Source: Lutibacter sp. B1 (GTDB lineage Bacteria > Bacteroidota > Bacteroidia > Flavobacteriales > Flavobacteriaceae). Taken from it: a stretch of 64,000 nt of DNA. The position numbers and the translations under genes are program-made. Positions within the stretch are counted from its first letter, which is position 1. Every line of letters begins with the position of its first letter. A model generated the notes under the pieces. It was given only the letters and a program-made list of their open reading frames with translations, was not told the origin of the DNA and did no database searches. Below are positions 56,453-64,000 of the stretch, in pieces. Location: positions 62,001-126,000 of the forward strand of contig NZ_JAAZUI010000003.1 in assembly GCF_012524075.1 (NCBI RefSeq), read 5' to 3'.

Positions 56453-58065
56453 CAGAAAGAAAAACGAATTTACCATTAATTATAGGGATAGCTATTGCTA
56501 TTGGAATTTTTATTGGAAGTACATTCAATTATAAAAATAAGTCTGTACTGTTTTCTTCTAATTCAAGCGAAGCTAAAATAAAACGACTAATTAATTACAT
56601 ACAGTACGATTATGTAGATAAAGTTGATACCGACAGCTTACTTGATGATGCTATTTCTAATATGCTGATAAAGTTAGATCCGCACTCAGTTTACATTCCA
56701 AAAGATGAATTAAAAAGGGTAACTGAGAGTATGGAAGGTAAATTTGTAGGTATTGGTGTTACATTTTTAATGCATGAAGATTCTGTTGCTGTAACAAGTG
56801 TTATTGAAGGAGGTCCAAGTGAAAAGGCCGGATTAAAAGCCGGAGACAGAATTATTGTTGCAAATAATGATACGTTGTTTGGTAAAAGTATCATAAAAAA
56901 AGCAGGAGTTACAGAGAATGAATTAAATACACCATTAGCGAATAGAAAAATAAGCGATGCTGTTATGAATTCATTAAAAGGCGAACCTGATACCGATGTT
57001 ACTGTTTCGGTTTACAGACGCGCTACAAACGAAATTTTGAAATTTCCTATAACGAGAGATGAAGTCCCTATTAAAAGTGTTTCAGCATATTATATGATTA
57101 ATAAATCGTTAGGATATATAAATATAGATCGTTTTGCCAGAACTACTTATGATGAATTTAAATTGGCCTTAGAGAAGCTAATTTCTGAAGGAATGACTTC
57201 TTTAGTACTCGATTTAAGAGGTAATCCGGGAGGTTTTATGGATATAGCCAACAATATAATTGATGAATTTTTAGAAGACGGAAAACTAATTGTTTTTACT
57301 AAAAATAAAAGTGGTGAAGTAGATAAATCTTTTGCTACCGGCAGAGGAGATTTTGAAAACGGAAAAGTGTATGTTTTAATCGACCAAAATTCAGCTTCAG
57401 CCAGTGAAATTGTTGCAGGTGCTTTACAAGATAACGATAAAGGAACTATAGTTGGACGAAGATCTTTTGGTAAAGGATTGGTTCAACAAGAAATGGATTT
57501 AGGTGATGGTTCTGCGGTTAGACTTACAACATCGCGCTATTATACACCTACAGGAAGATCAATTCAAAAACCATATATAGATAAAGACACAAAATCTTAT
57601 AATATTGACAGGTTTCATAACGGAGAACTTATTTCGAAAGATAGTATTAAAGTAAATGACGAACTAAAATATACTACGCCAAAAGGAAAGGTAGTTTATG
57701 GTGGAGGTGGAATTATACCAGATGTTTTTGTGCCAATTGATACTTTAAATACGTATAGTACAAGATTATATGGTAGATTAAACGAGTTTATATTTAATTA
57801 TATTGACGATAACAGAGAAGAAATAAGCAAATGGTCATTGGAAGATTTTGTGGATAATTTTGATACAGATGATAAAATATTCAATCAATATATTGATGAG
57901 TTAGACTTAAATTATCCAATTGCACCAAATTCAAGAAAAAATTTAAAATTATATTTTAACGCTATAATGGCCAGAAATTTGTTTGATGAAACCGGTTATT
58001 TTATGATTACTCAAAAAGAGGATAATATGATTTTAAAAGTGCTCGAATTAGAGAGTGCACAATAG
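56449..58065 (+). CDS. S41-family C-terminal processing peptidase (CtpA-like)
   Basis: 538 aa. An N-terminal membrane anchor or signal (about residues 7-23), a PDZ domain (about 95-185, FVGIGVTFLMHEDSVAV), and an S41 catalytic domain with the Ser in NSASASEIVAGAL and Lys in RSFGKGLVQ. It has a C-terminal helical tail. Acts in the periplasm on exported proteins with exposed C-termini. Translationally coupled to dCMP deaminase. Confidence 0.9.
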   Translation: MTERKTNLPLIIGIAIAIGIFIGSTFNYKNKSVLFSSNSSEAKIKRLINYIQYDYVDKVDTDSLLDDAISNMLIKLDPHSVYIPKDELKRVTESMEGKFVGIGVTFLMHEDSVAVTSVIEGGPSEKAGLKAGDRIIVANNDTLFGKSIIKKAGVTENELNTPLANRKISDAVMNSLKGEPDTDVTVSVYRRATNEILKFPITRDEVPIKSVSAYYMINKSLGYINIDRFARTTYDEFKLALEKLISEGMTSLVLDLRGNPGGFMDIANNIIDEFLEDGKLIVFTKNKSGEVDKSFATGRGDFENGKVYVLIDQNSASASEIVAGALQDNDKGTIVGRRSFGKGLVQQEMDLGDGSAVRLTTSRYYTPTGRSIQKPYIDKDTKSYNIDRFHNGELISKDSIKVNDELKYTTPKGKVVYGGGGIIPDVFVPIDTLNTYSTRLYGRLNEFIFNYIDDNREEISKWSLEDFVDNFDTDDKIFNQYIDELDLNYPIAPNSRKNLKLYFNAIMARNLFDETGYFMITQKEDNMILKVLELESAQ

Positions 58066-58068
58066 CAC

Positions 58069-58099
58069 TTGTAACAAATAATATGTTACACTATCTTTG
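58069..58099 (+). promoter_or_regulatory. Promoter of lpxH with an inverted repeat in the spacer
   Basis: TTG at 58069-58071, a 20-nt spacer and TATCTTTG at 58092-58099, fitting TTG-N17-23-TAnnTTTG, 21 nt before the TTG start. The spacer holds GTAACA-AATAATA-TGTTAC (58071-58089), a 6-bp inverted repeat that could be an operator or a small hairpin. Confidence 0.6.
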
Positions 58100-58120
58100 A
58101 GCATTTAATTAATACCTATT

Positions 58121-58867
58121 TTGATAACCAATAAAAAAATATATTTTGCTTCCGACCAACATTTTGGTGCGCCAACTGTTGAGCAAAGTAAAATTAGAGA
58201 ACAAAAGTTTATAAATTGGTTAGATTCTATTAAAAATGATGCCGATATCATTTTCCTGTTAGGTGATTTATTCGATTTTTGGTTCGAATATAAAACTGCT
58301 GTACCAAAAGGTTATGTACGTATTTTGGGAAAATTGGCCGAACTTAGAGACAGCGGCATTCAAATTCATTTTTTTGTTGGTAATCACGATCTTTGGATGA
58401 ATGGTTATTTTGAGAAAGAACTTAATATTCCGGTGTATCATTCTCCAAAAGAATTTATTTTTGCCAATAAAACCTTTTTAATAGGCCATGGAGATGGTTT
58501 AGGGCCCGGAGATAAAGGGTACAAACGAATGAAAAAAGTATTTACCAATCCTTTTTCAAAATGGCTATATCGTTGGTTGCATCCTGATCTAGGTATAAAA
58601 CTAGCACAACATCTTTCAGTAAAAAACAAATTAATTTCAGGAGAAGAAGATGTAAAATTTTTAGGCGAAGAAAACGAGTGGTTGGCACAATATTGCAGAA
58701 AAAAATTAACAGAAAAACATTACGATTATTTTGTGTTTGGACACAGGCATATGCCTTTAGAAATTGATATTTCAGAAAATGCAAAATATATTAATACAGG
58801 AGATTGGATAACCCATTTTACTTATGGCGTTTTTGATGGTACCGAATTGCTGTTAAAATCTTATTAA
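58121..58867 (+). CDS. lpxH: UDP-2,3-diacylglucosamine diphosphatase
   Basis: 248 aa, TTG start (no in-frame ATG before the first motif). Calcineurin-like metallophosphoesterase with SDQHFGAP, LGDLFDFW, VGNHDLWM, GHGDGLGPGD and FGHRHMP. The order and length fit LpxH of Bacteroidota, which makes lipid X in lipid A synthesis at the inner face of the inner membrane. Stands alone with its own promoter. Confidence 0.88.
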   Translation: MITNKKIYFASDQHFGAPTVEQSKIREQKFINWLDSIKNDADIIFLLGDLFDFWFEYKTAVPKGYVRILGKLAELRDSGIQIHFFVGNHDLWMNGYFEKELNIPVYHSPKEFIFANKTFLIGHGDGLGPGDKGYKRMKKVFTNPFSKWLYRWLHPDLGIKLAQHLSVKNKLISGEEDVKFLGEENEWLAQYCRKKLTEKHYDYFVFGHRHMPLEIDISENAKYINTGDWITHFTYGVFDGTELLLKSY

Positions 58868-58982
58868 ACCTTTCAAAATCCTTATATTTTAACCAATTTT
58901 TAACAAGAATTAAAAAAATAATTCTGCTATTTGCATTGTGTTATAAAGTATGTTAAATTCACGCGGTTTAAAACAAGAAAAA

Positions 58983-59990
58983 ATGATAGAAGAAAACAAT
59001 GTTCCGGTAGATATTAAGGCTATCAATGAAAAAATTGAAAAAGAAAGTGCTTTTGTTGATTTATTGATGATGGAAATGAACAAAGTAATTGTTGGTCAAA
59101 AGCATATGGTTGAACGATTACTTATAGGTTTGTTGGGAAATGGACACATTCTGCTAGAAGGTGTTCCGGGTTTAGCAAAAACATTAGCAATCAATACCTT
59201 ATCAAGAGCAGTTCATGGTGATTTTAGTAGAATTCAGTTTACCCCTGATTTATTACCTGCAGATGTTATAGGTACTATGATTTATAGTGTAAAGGATAAT
59301 GATTTTTCTATTAAAAAAGGACCCATTTTCGCAAACTTTGTATTAGCTGATGAGATTAACCGAGCTCCGGCAAAAGTACAATCTGCTTTGTTAGAGGCCA
59401 TGCAAGAACGCCAAATTACAATTGGAGATACTACATTTAAATTAGACGAACCATTTTTAGTAATGGCAACTCAAAATCCTGTAGAGCAAGAAGGAACCTA
59501 TCCGTTACCGGAAGCACAAGTTGACCGTTTTATGTTAAAAACCGTAATTGACTATCCAAAAATTGACGAAGAACAATTAATTATGCGTCAAAATTTAACT
59601 GGAAGTTATGGAAATGTAAATGCAGTAGCTTCGCTTGAACAAATAAAAAAAGCACGTGAAGCAGCAAAAGAAGTATATATGGATGAAAAAATCGAAAAAT
59701 ATATACTTGATATTGTTTTTGCTACACGTTACCCGGAAAAATACAACTTACCAGATTTAAAAGGATTGATAAGTTTTGGAGCTTCGCCTCGTGGTAGTAT
59801 TAATTTAGCAATGGCTGCCAAATGCTACGCCTTTATTAAACGAAGAGGTTATGTTATTCCAGAAGATGTTAGAGCTGTTGTACACGATGTTTTACGTCAT
59901 AGAATTGGAATTACCTATGAAGCTGAAGCTGAAAATATTACTTCCGAAGAAATTATCAATAAAATTGTAAATGAAGTAGAAGTACCTTAA
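58983..59990 (+). CDS. MoxR-family AAA+ ATPase
   Basis: 335 aa from the ATG at 58983; an ATG at 58950 would add 11 residues, less like the family start. Walker A is EGVPGLAKT, Walker B is LADEINRAP, sensor 1 is ATQNPVEQEGTYPLPEAQ, the MoxR signature. A chaperone-like ATPase that partners with VWA proteins; the DUF58 and BatA/BatB genes follow directly. First gene of the Bat (aerotolerance) operon. Confidence 0.93.
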   Translation: MIEENNVPVDIKAINEKIEKESAFVDLLMMEMNKVIVGQKHMVERLLIGLLGNGHILLEGVPGLAKTLAINTLSRAVHGDFSRIQFTPDLLPADVIGTMIYSVKDNDFSIKKGPIFANFVLADEINRAPAKVQSALLEAMQERQITIGDTTFKLDEPFLVMATQNPVEQEGTYPLPEAQVDRFMLKTVIDYPKIDEEQLIMRQNLTGSYGNVNAVASLEQIKKAREAAKEVYMDEKIEKYILDIVFATRYPEKYNLPDLKGLISFGASPRGSINLAMAAKCYAFIKRRGYVIPEDVRAVVHDVLRHRIGITYEAEAENITSEEIINKIVNEVEVP

Positions 59991-60039
59991 CAGTTCTTAG
60001 TTTTAAGTTTTCAGTGCACAGTTTTTAATATTCCGTGCC

Positions 60040-60072
60040 AACTGCTAACCGTTAACTGCTAACTGCCAACTG
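60040..60072 (+). repeat. Heptad AACTGC repeats between moxR and the DUF58 gene
   Basis: AACTG(C) at 60040, 60054, 60061 and 60068; the last three are 7 bp apart. Inverted CAGTT copies occur upstream at about 59991 and 60019, so the region can fold. This type of degenerate repeat is, to my knowledge, frequent between flavobacterial genes. Confidence 0.55.
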
Positions 60073-60077
60073 AATAT

Positions 60078-60950
60078 ATGGACACTAAAGAAATTCTAAA
60101 AAAAGTTCGAAAAATAGAGATTAAGACACGTCGCTTGTCTGATCATATTTTCTCAGGCGAATATCACAGTTCGTTTAAAGGACGAGGTATGACTTTCTCT
60201 GAAGTGCGACAGTATCAATATGGTGATGATGTAAGAGCAATAGATTGGAATGTTACCGCACGTTATAACGAGCCCTACGTAAAAGTATTTGAAGAAGAAC
60301 GCGAACTTACAATGATGTTAATGGTTGATGTAAGCGGGTCAGAATTTTTTGGAACAACACAGCAGTTTAAACGCGATACAATTACTGAAATAGCAGCAAC
60401 TTTAGCCTTTTCGGCAATTCAAAATAATGATAAAGTGGGCTTATTGTTATTTTCAGATGATGTTGAACTTTTTATTCCTCCAAAAAAAGGAAAAAGTCAT
60501 GTACTTAGAATAATTAGAGAGTTAATTGAATTTCATCCAAAAAGCAGTAAAACTAACATTAATGAAGCGCTTAAATTCTTATCAAGTGTAATGAAGAAAA
60601 AAGCAATTGTTTTTGTGCTGTCAGATTTTATGGATGATCATTATGAGCATACATTAAAAATTGTAGGAAGAAAGCACGATATAACAGGCATAAGAATATA
60701 TGATAAGCACGATACCTCAATTCCAAACTTAGGAATGGTCTCAATGTTAGATGCTGAAACCGGAAAAACAATACTTGTAAACACATCATCAAAAAAAGTT
60801 AGAAATAACTATAAAGCAAATTATTTAAGAATGGTTGATTATTACGAAAAATCGTTTAGTCATAGTGGTGCAGGAACAATTAGTTCTAGAATTGACGAAA
60901 GTTATGTAAAAAAATTATTAGGTTATTTTAAACATAAAGGAGCAAGGTAG
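60078..60950 (+). CDS. DUF58 domain protein of the Bat operon
   Basis: 290 aa, no membrane segment. DUF58 signature FSEVRQYQYGDDVRAIDWNVTAR and a degenerate VWA-type metal site (MVDVSGSEFFG). It usually works with MoxR and VWA proteins in envelope stress tolerance. Cytoplasmic. Confidence 0.92.
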   Translation: MDTKEILKKVRKIEIKTRRLSDHIFSGEYHSSFKGRGMTFSEVRQYQYGDDVRAIDWNVTARYNEPYVKVFEEERELTMMLMVDVSGSEFFGTTQQFKRDTITEIAATLAFSAIQNNDKVGLLLFSDDVELFIPPKKGKSHVLRIIRELIEFHPKSSKTNINEALKFLSSVMKKKAIVFVLSDFMDDHYEHTLKIVGRKHDITGIRIYDKHDTSIPNLGMVSMLDAETGKTILVNTSSKKVRNNYKANYLRMVDYYEKSFSHSGAGTISSRIDESYVKKLLGYFKHKGAR

Positions 60951-60953
60951 TAA

Positions 60954-61865
60954 ATGAAAAAGCAACTTATTTTTATATTATTTTTTGTAAGTGTATTCGG
61001 TTTTGCTCAGGAAAACCCAATTACTGTAGCTATTGATACAGCTACTATAAGAATTGGAGAGCAAATTCAATATAAAATAGTTGTAGATCAAAAAAGAAAT
61101 GTACTATTTTCAAAATTACAATTAGATAGCTTAGGAAAAGTAGAAGTTGTTGAAGATTTACCGATTGATACTATTAAAAATAAACTGGAAAAAAAATACA
61201 TACTTACAAGTTTTGATAGCGGACAGTACGTAATACCAAAACAACAGGTACTTGTAAATAATCGAAAGTTTTTTACAGACTCGTTATTGGTAAATGTAGC
61301 TACTGTAAAAGTAGATACAACCAAACAAAAAATGTTTCCAATAAAAGCCATTAAAAACGAACCAAAAACATTTGATGATTACAAACATTGGTTGTGGTGG
61401 ATTATTCCAATTTTAGTGTTGATAGCAGTTGTTTTGTATTTCATTTTTAGAAAAAAAGAGAAAAAAGAAACTATAAAAATTGCCATACCTCCAATTCAGG
61501 AAGCTTTACAACGCTTAAAAGAATTAGACGAAAAACATTTATTGGAGCAAAAGAAAATTAAAATTTACTATTCAGAACTTACAGATATTGTAAGAACATA
61601 TATAGAAAAAGATATTCATATTCCTGCGTTAGAATCAACAACCAATGAGTTGATTGAAACCATTACAGATTTTAATGAATCGAGTAAATTAGGAATATCA
61701 AAAGAAACCATACAACAATTAAAAGAGGTTTTACAAAATGCCGATTTGGTAAAATTTGCAAAATCTAAACCAATTGTTGAAGAAATTAAAGAACATAGAA
61801 ATATGTCTGAACATATTTTACAAAACTTAAAACCGGTAAAAGAAACAGCAAATGAAGTGGAATAA
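60954..61865 (+). CDS. Membrane protein between DUF58 and BatA (DUF4381-like)
   Basis: 303 aa. Signal peptide (VFGFAQ, about residue 19), a beta-rich periplasmic domain (20-140), one transmembrane helix (about 148-167, HWLWWIIPILVLIAVVLYF) and a cytoplasmic helical tail. The position and layout match the DUF4381-type protein of Bat operons. It starts 3 nt after the DUF58 stop and overlaps BatA by 14 nt. Confidence 0.78.
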   Translation: MKKQLIFILFFVSVFGFAQENPITVAIDTATIRIGEQIQYKIVVDQKRNVLFSKLQLDSLGKVEVVEDLPIDTIKNKLEKKYILTSFDSGQYVIPKQQVLVNNRKFFTDSLLVNVATVKVDTTKQKMFPIKAIKNEPKTFDDYKHWLWWIIPILVLIAVVLYFIFRKKEKKETIKIAIPPIQEALQRLKELDEKHLLEQKKIKIYYSELTDIVRTYIEKDIHIPALESTTNELIETITDFNESSKLGISKETIQQLKEVLQNADLVKFAKSKPIVEEIKEHRNMSEHILQNLKPVKETANEVE

Positions 61866-62859
61866 TTTTGAGTTTTTGCATCCGCAGTTTTTATGGTTAT
61901 TGTTACTTATACCATTATTGGCTGTTTGGTATTTTTTAATGAGAAAAAAGGACAATGCCGCTTTAACGGTATCCAGTACAAAAGGTTTTGAAGCTAATCC
62001 GTCAATACTTTCAAAACTAAAACCTTTATTATATGTATTGCGTTTACTGGCAATAGCACTGTTAATTATAGCTTTGGCCAGACCAAGAAATGTAGAGGTA
62101 AGTAAACGTACAAAAACCAATAAGGGAATTGATATAGTTATGGCTATAGATGTTTCGGCAAGTATGTTGGCTCGCGATTTAAAACCAAACAGATTAGAAG
62201 CTTTAAAAAAAGTAGCTATAGAATTTGTTAATCAACGGCCAAATGATAGAATTGGAATTGTAGTGTATGCCGGAGAAAGTTTTACGCAAACACCAATAAC
62301 AAGTGATAAGCGAATTATTAGAAATACTATTTCTGAAATAAAATGGGGTCAGCTAGAAGGAGGTACAGCAATAGGAATGGGATTAGGTTCTGCAGTAAAC
62401 AGGTTAAAAGAAAGTAAAGCAAAAAGTAAAGTTATTATTTTATTAACCGATGGTGTAAATAATACAGGTTTTGTAGACCCAAAAACAGCAACTGAGTTAG
62501 CTGTTGGATTAGGTATTAAAGTTTATACAATAGGATTAGGAACAAATGGAACAGCGTCATTTCCGTATGCAAAAGATCCTCAATCAGGAAAATTATTATA
62601 CAGAAATTCACCGGTAGAAATAGACGAAGATTTATTAAAATATATAGCAAAAGAAACAGAAGGTAAATACTTTAGAGCAACTGATAATTTGAAGCTAAAA
62701 GCTATTTATGATGAAATTAATAAGTTAGAAAGAACTGAAATAGAAGAATTTAAATACTATAATTATCAGGAAAAATACAGGCTTCTAGTTATTATAGCAG
62801 GTTTATTAATTATTCTGGAAATATTTTTAAAGAACACAGTATTTAAGAGTTTTATTTAG
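61852..62859 (+). CDS. batA: BatA, VWA-domain membrane protein
   Basis: 335 aa. Two N-terminal transmembrane helices (about 10-26 and 57-78), a VWA domain with full MIDAS (DVSASM, then the TGGxA-like EGGTAIGM and LTDGVNN), and a C-terminal helix (about 305-325). Part of the aerotolerance (Bat) system with MoxR. Overlaps the preceding gene by 14 nt. Confidence 0.92.
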   Translation: MKWNNFEFLHPQFLWLLLLIPLLAVWYFLMRKKDNAALTVSSTKGFEANPSILSKLKPLLYVLRLLAIALLIIALARPRNVEVSKRTKTNKGIDIVMAIDVSASMLARDLKPNRLEALKKVAIEFVNQRPNDRIGIVVYAGESFTQTPITSDKRIIRNTISEIKWGQLEGGTAIGMGLGSAVNRLKESKAKSKVIILLTDGVNNTGFVDPKTATELAVGLGIKVYTIGLGTNGTASFPYAKDPQSGKLLYRNSPVEIDEDLLKYIAKETEGKYFRATDNLKLKAIYDEINKLERTEIEEFKYYNYQEKYRLLVIIAGLLIILEIFLKNTVFKSFI

Positions 62860-62879
62860 TAATAGATGTTAAAAGGTGT

Positions 62880-62957
62880 AATTGTTTAAGTGTGTAACTA
62901 TTAACAGGTTATTTAAAATGAAGAAAAACAATTAAACAATTTCATGATTAAACAATT
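62880..62957. repeat. ATTAAACAATT repeats between batA and batB
   Basis: ATTAAACAATT occurs at 62931-62941 and 62947-62957, with an inverted AATTGTTTAA at 62880-62889. It fills most of the 109-bp gap and resembles a common flavobacterial low-complexity intergenic repeat. It can fold as a hairpin between 62880 and 62957. Confidence 0.5.
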
Positions 62958-62968
62958 AAAAAACAATT

Positions 62969-64000
62969 ATGTATCAAATAGAAGAACCAACATATTTTAT
63001 ATACTTAGCAATTATACCTGTTATATTTGTGCTGTTTTTGTTGGTGCTTTGGTGGAAAAAAAGAACACAAAAACAATTTGCAGATAGTGATTTAATTCAA
63101 AAATTAAGTCCGGAAAAATCTACATTTAAATCGTTCTTAAAAATAATAGCAGTATTAATAGCTTTAGCATTTTTAATAGTTTCTTTAACAAATCCAAAAA
63201 TGGGAACTAAGTTAGAAACAGTTAAACGTCAAGGAGTTGATATTGTTTTTGCCTTAGATGTTTCAAAAAGTATGCTCGCTGAAGATATAGCACCCAGCAG
63301 GTTAGATAAGGCGAAACAAATAATTACGCGAATTATCGATCAATTGGGAAGCGACAGAGTTGGAATTATTATTTATGCAGGAAATTCATATCCGTTATTA
63401 CCAATTACAACCGATCATGCAGCCGCAAAAATGTTTTTACAAAATGCAAATCCGGATATGGTTTCAAGCCAAGGAACAGCAATTAATGAGGCTATTGAAA
63501 GGGCAATAACATATTTTGATAATAACGAGCAAACCAACCGATTTTTATTTATAGTTTCTGATGGTGAAGACCATGAAGAAAATACCATTTCTACAGCACA
63601 AGAAGCAACAAAACAAGGAATAAAAATATATACTGTTGGTGTTGGTACCGAAAAAGGAGGTCCAATCCCAATTCAAAGTATTGGCGGAATAACTTATAAA
63701 AAAGATAATGAAGGAGAGGTGGTTATTACCCAAATGAAAGAACAAGTATTAAGAGATATTGCTAATGAAGGTAATGGGAAATATATAAATGGAAATAAAA
63801 CACAAGAAACCATAGATTTTATAGAAAATCTATTAATAAAAGCTGATAAAAGTGAATTTGAAACTAAGCAATTTTCAGATTATAAAGATCAATTTCAATG
63901 GTTTATAGGTTTAGGATTGTTATTTCTAATTATTGATGTATTGTTATTAGAAAAGAAAACGAAGTGGGTACAAAAATTAAATTTATTTAATGAAAAGAAG
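62969..64000 (+). CDS. batB: BatB, VWA-domain membrane protein (3' end at or beyond window edge)
   Basis: 344 codons open to the right edge with no stop. N-terminal transmembrane helices (about 10-27 and 57-75), a VWA domain with MIDAS DVSKSM, SSQGTAINEA and VSDGEDHEE, and a C-terminal helix (about 310-330). The length and order match BatB, so nearly the whole protein is present. Acts with BatA. BatC/D/E would be expected just outside the window. Confidence 0.9.
   Translation, partial: MYQIEEPTYFIYLAIIPVIFVLFLLVLWWKKRTQKQFADSDLIQKLSPEKSTFKSFLKIIAVLIALAFLIVSLTNPKMGTKLETVKRQGVDIVFALDVSKSMLAEDIAPSRLDKAKQIITRIIDQLGSDRVGIIIYAGNSYPLLPITTDHAAAKMFLQNANPDMVSSQGTAINEAIERAITYFDNNEQTNRFLFIVSDGEDHEENTISTAQEATKQGIKIYTVGVGTEKGGPIPIQSIGGITYKKDNEGEVVITQMKEQVLRDIANEGNGKYINGNKTQETIDFIENLLIKADKSEFETKQFSDYKDQFQWFIGLGLLFLIIDVLLLEKKTKWVQKLNLFNEKK

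Overview
The window reads as chromosome from a marine or aquatic member of the Flavobacteriaceae (Bacteroidota). The evidence is very low GC, two SusC/SusD outer-membrane uptake systems, TSP3-repeat OmpA proteins, the BatA/BatB operon, a lipid A LpxH, promoters of the Bacteroidota type (TAnnTTTG at -7, sometimes TTG at -33), few Shine-Dalgarno sequences and several TTG/GTG starts. I see no phage, plasmid, transposase, rRNA or CRISPR array. One tRNA-Leu(CAA) is present.

Layout. 1-16.6 kb: housekeeping. It holds the start of mfd (minus strand), two TerB-like paralogues (the second split by a -1 frame change at an A-rich slippery site), an AddAB/RecB-type helicase-nuclease pair split by kbl and two tandem OmpA/TSP3 genes, then hydrolases, a GNAT, a MATE exporter and an enoyl-CoA hydratase-like gene. 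16.6-19.7 kb: queD, then pth, rplY(ctc) and prs on the minus strand, and tRNA-Leu.

20.3-36.0 kb: the most interesting block. It is one tightly packed plus-strand array: SusC, SusD, three exported phosphoesterases of different folds, an exported metallo-beta-lactamase-fold protein, a class III PLP enzyme resembling the (R)-1-hydroxy-2-aminoethylphosphonate ammonia-lyase PbfA, an MFS carrier, a PhnX-like HAD phosphonatase and a DAO-type FAD oxidase. An XRE-cupin regulator converges on it. I read it as a Sus-type organophosphonate utilisation locus: capture and cleavage of phosphonate or phosphate esters outside the cytoplasm, carrier uptake, then conversion of amino-phosphonates to phosphonoacetaldehyde and on to acetaldehyde plus phosphate, with no PhnW, C-P lyase or ABC transporter in view.

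36.1-51.6 kb: a small inverted-repeat element and a DUF998 gene, then a beta-1,3-glucan (laminarin-type) polysaccharide utilisation locus. It has a membrane sensor-regulator with a LuxR-type HTH, SusC, SusD, a surface glycan-binding lipoprotein, GH16, GH3 and GH16. A perfect 11-bp tandem repeat sits between the regulator and susC.

51.7-64 kb: a DsbD-like protein, a class V aminotransferase, a HupE/UreJ-like protein, dCMP deaminase, an S41 protease, LpxH, and the MoxR-DUF58-BatA-BatB operon, which runs off the right edge.
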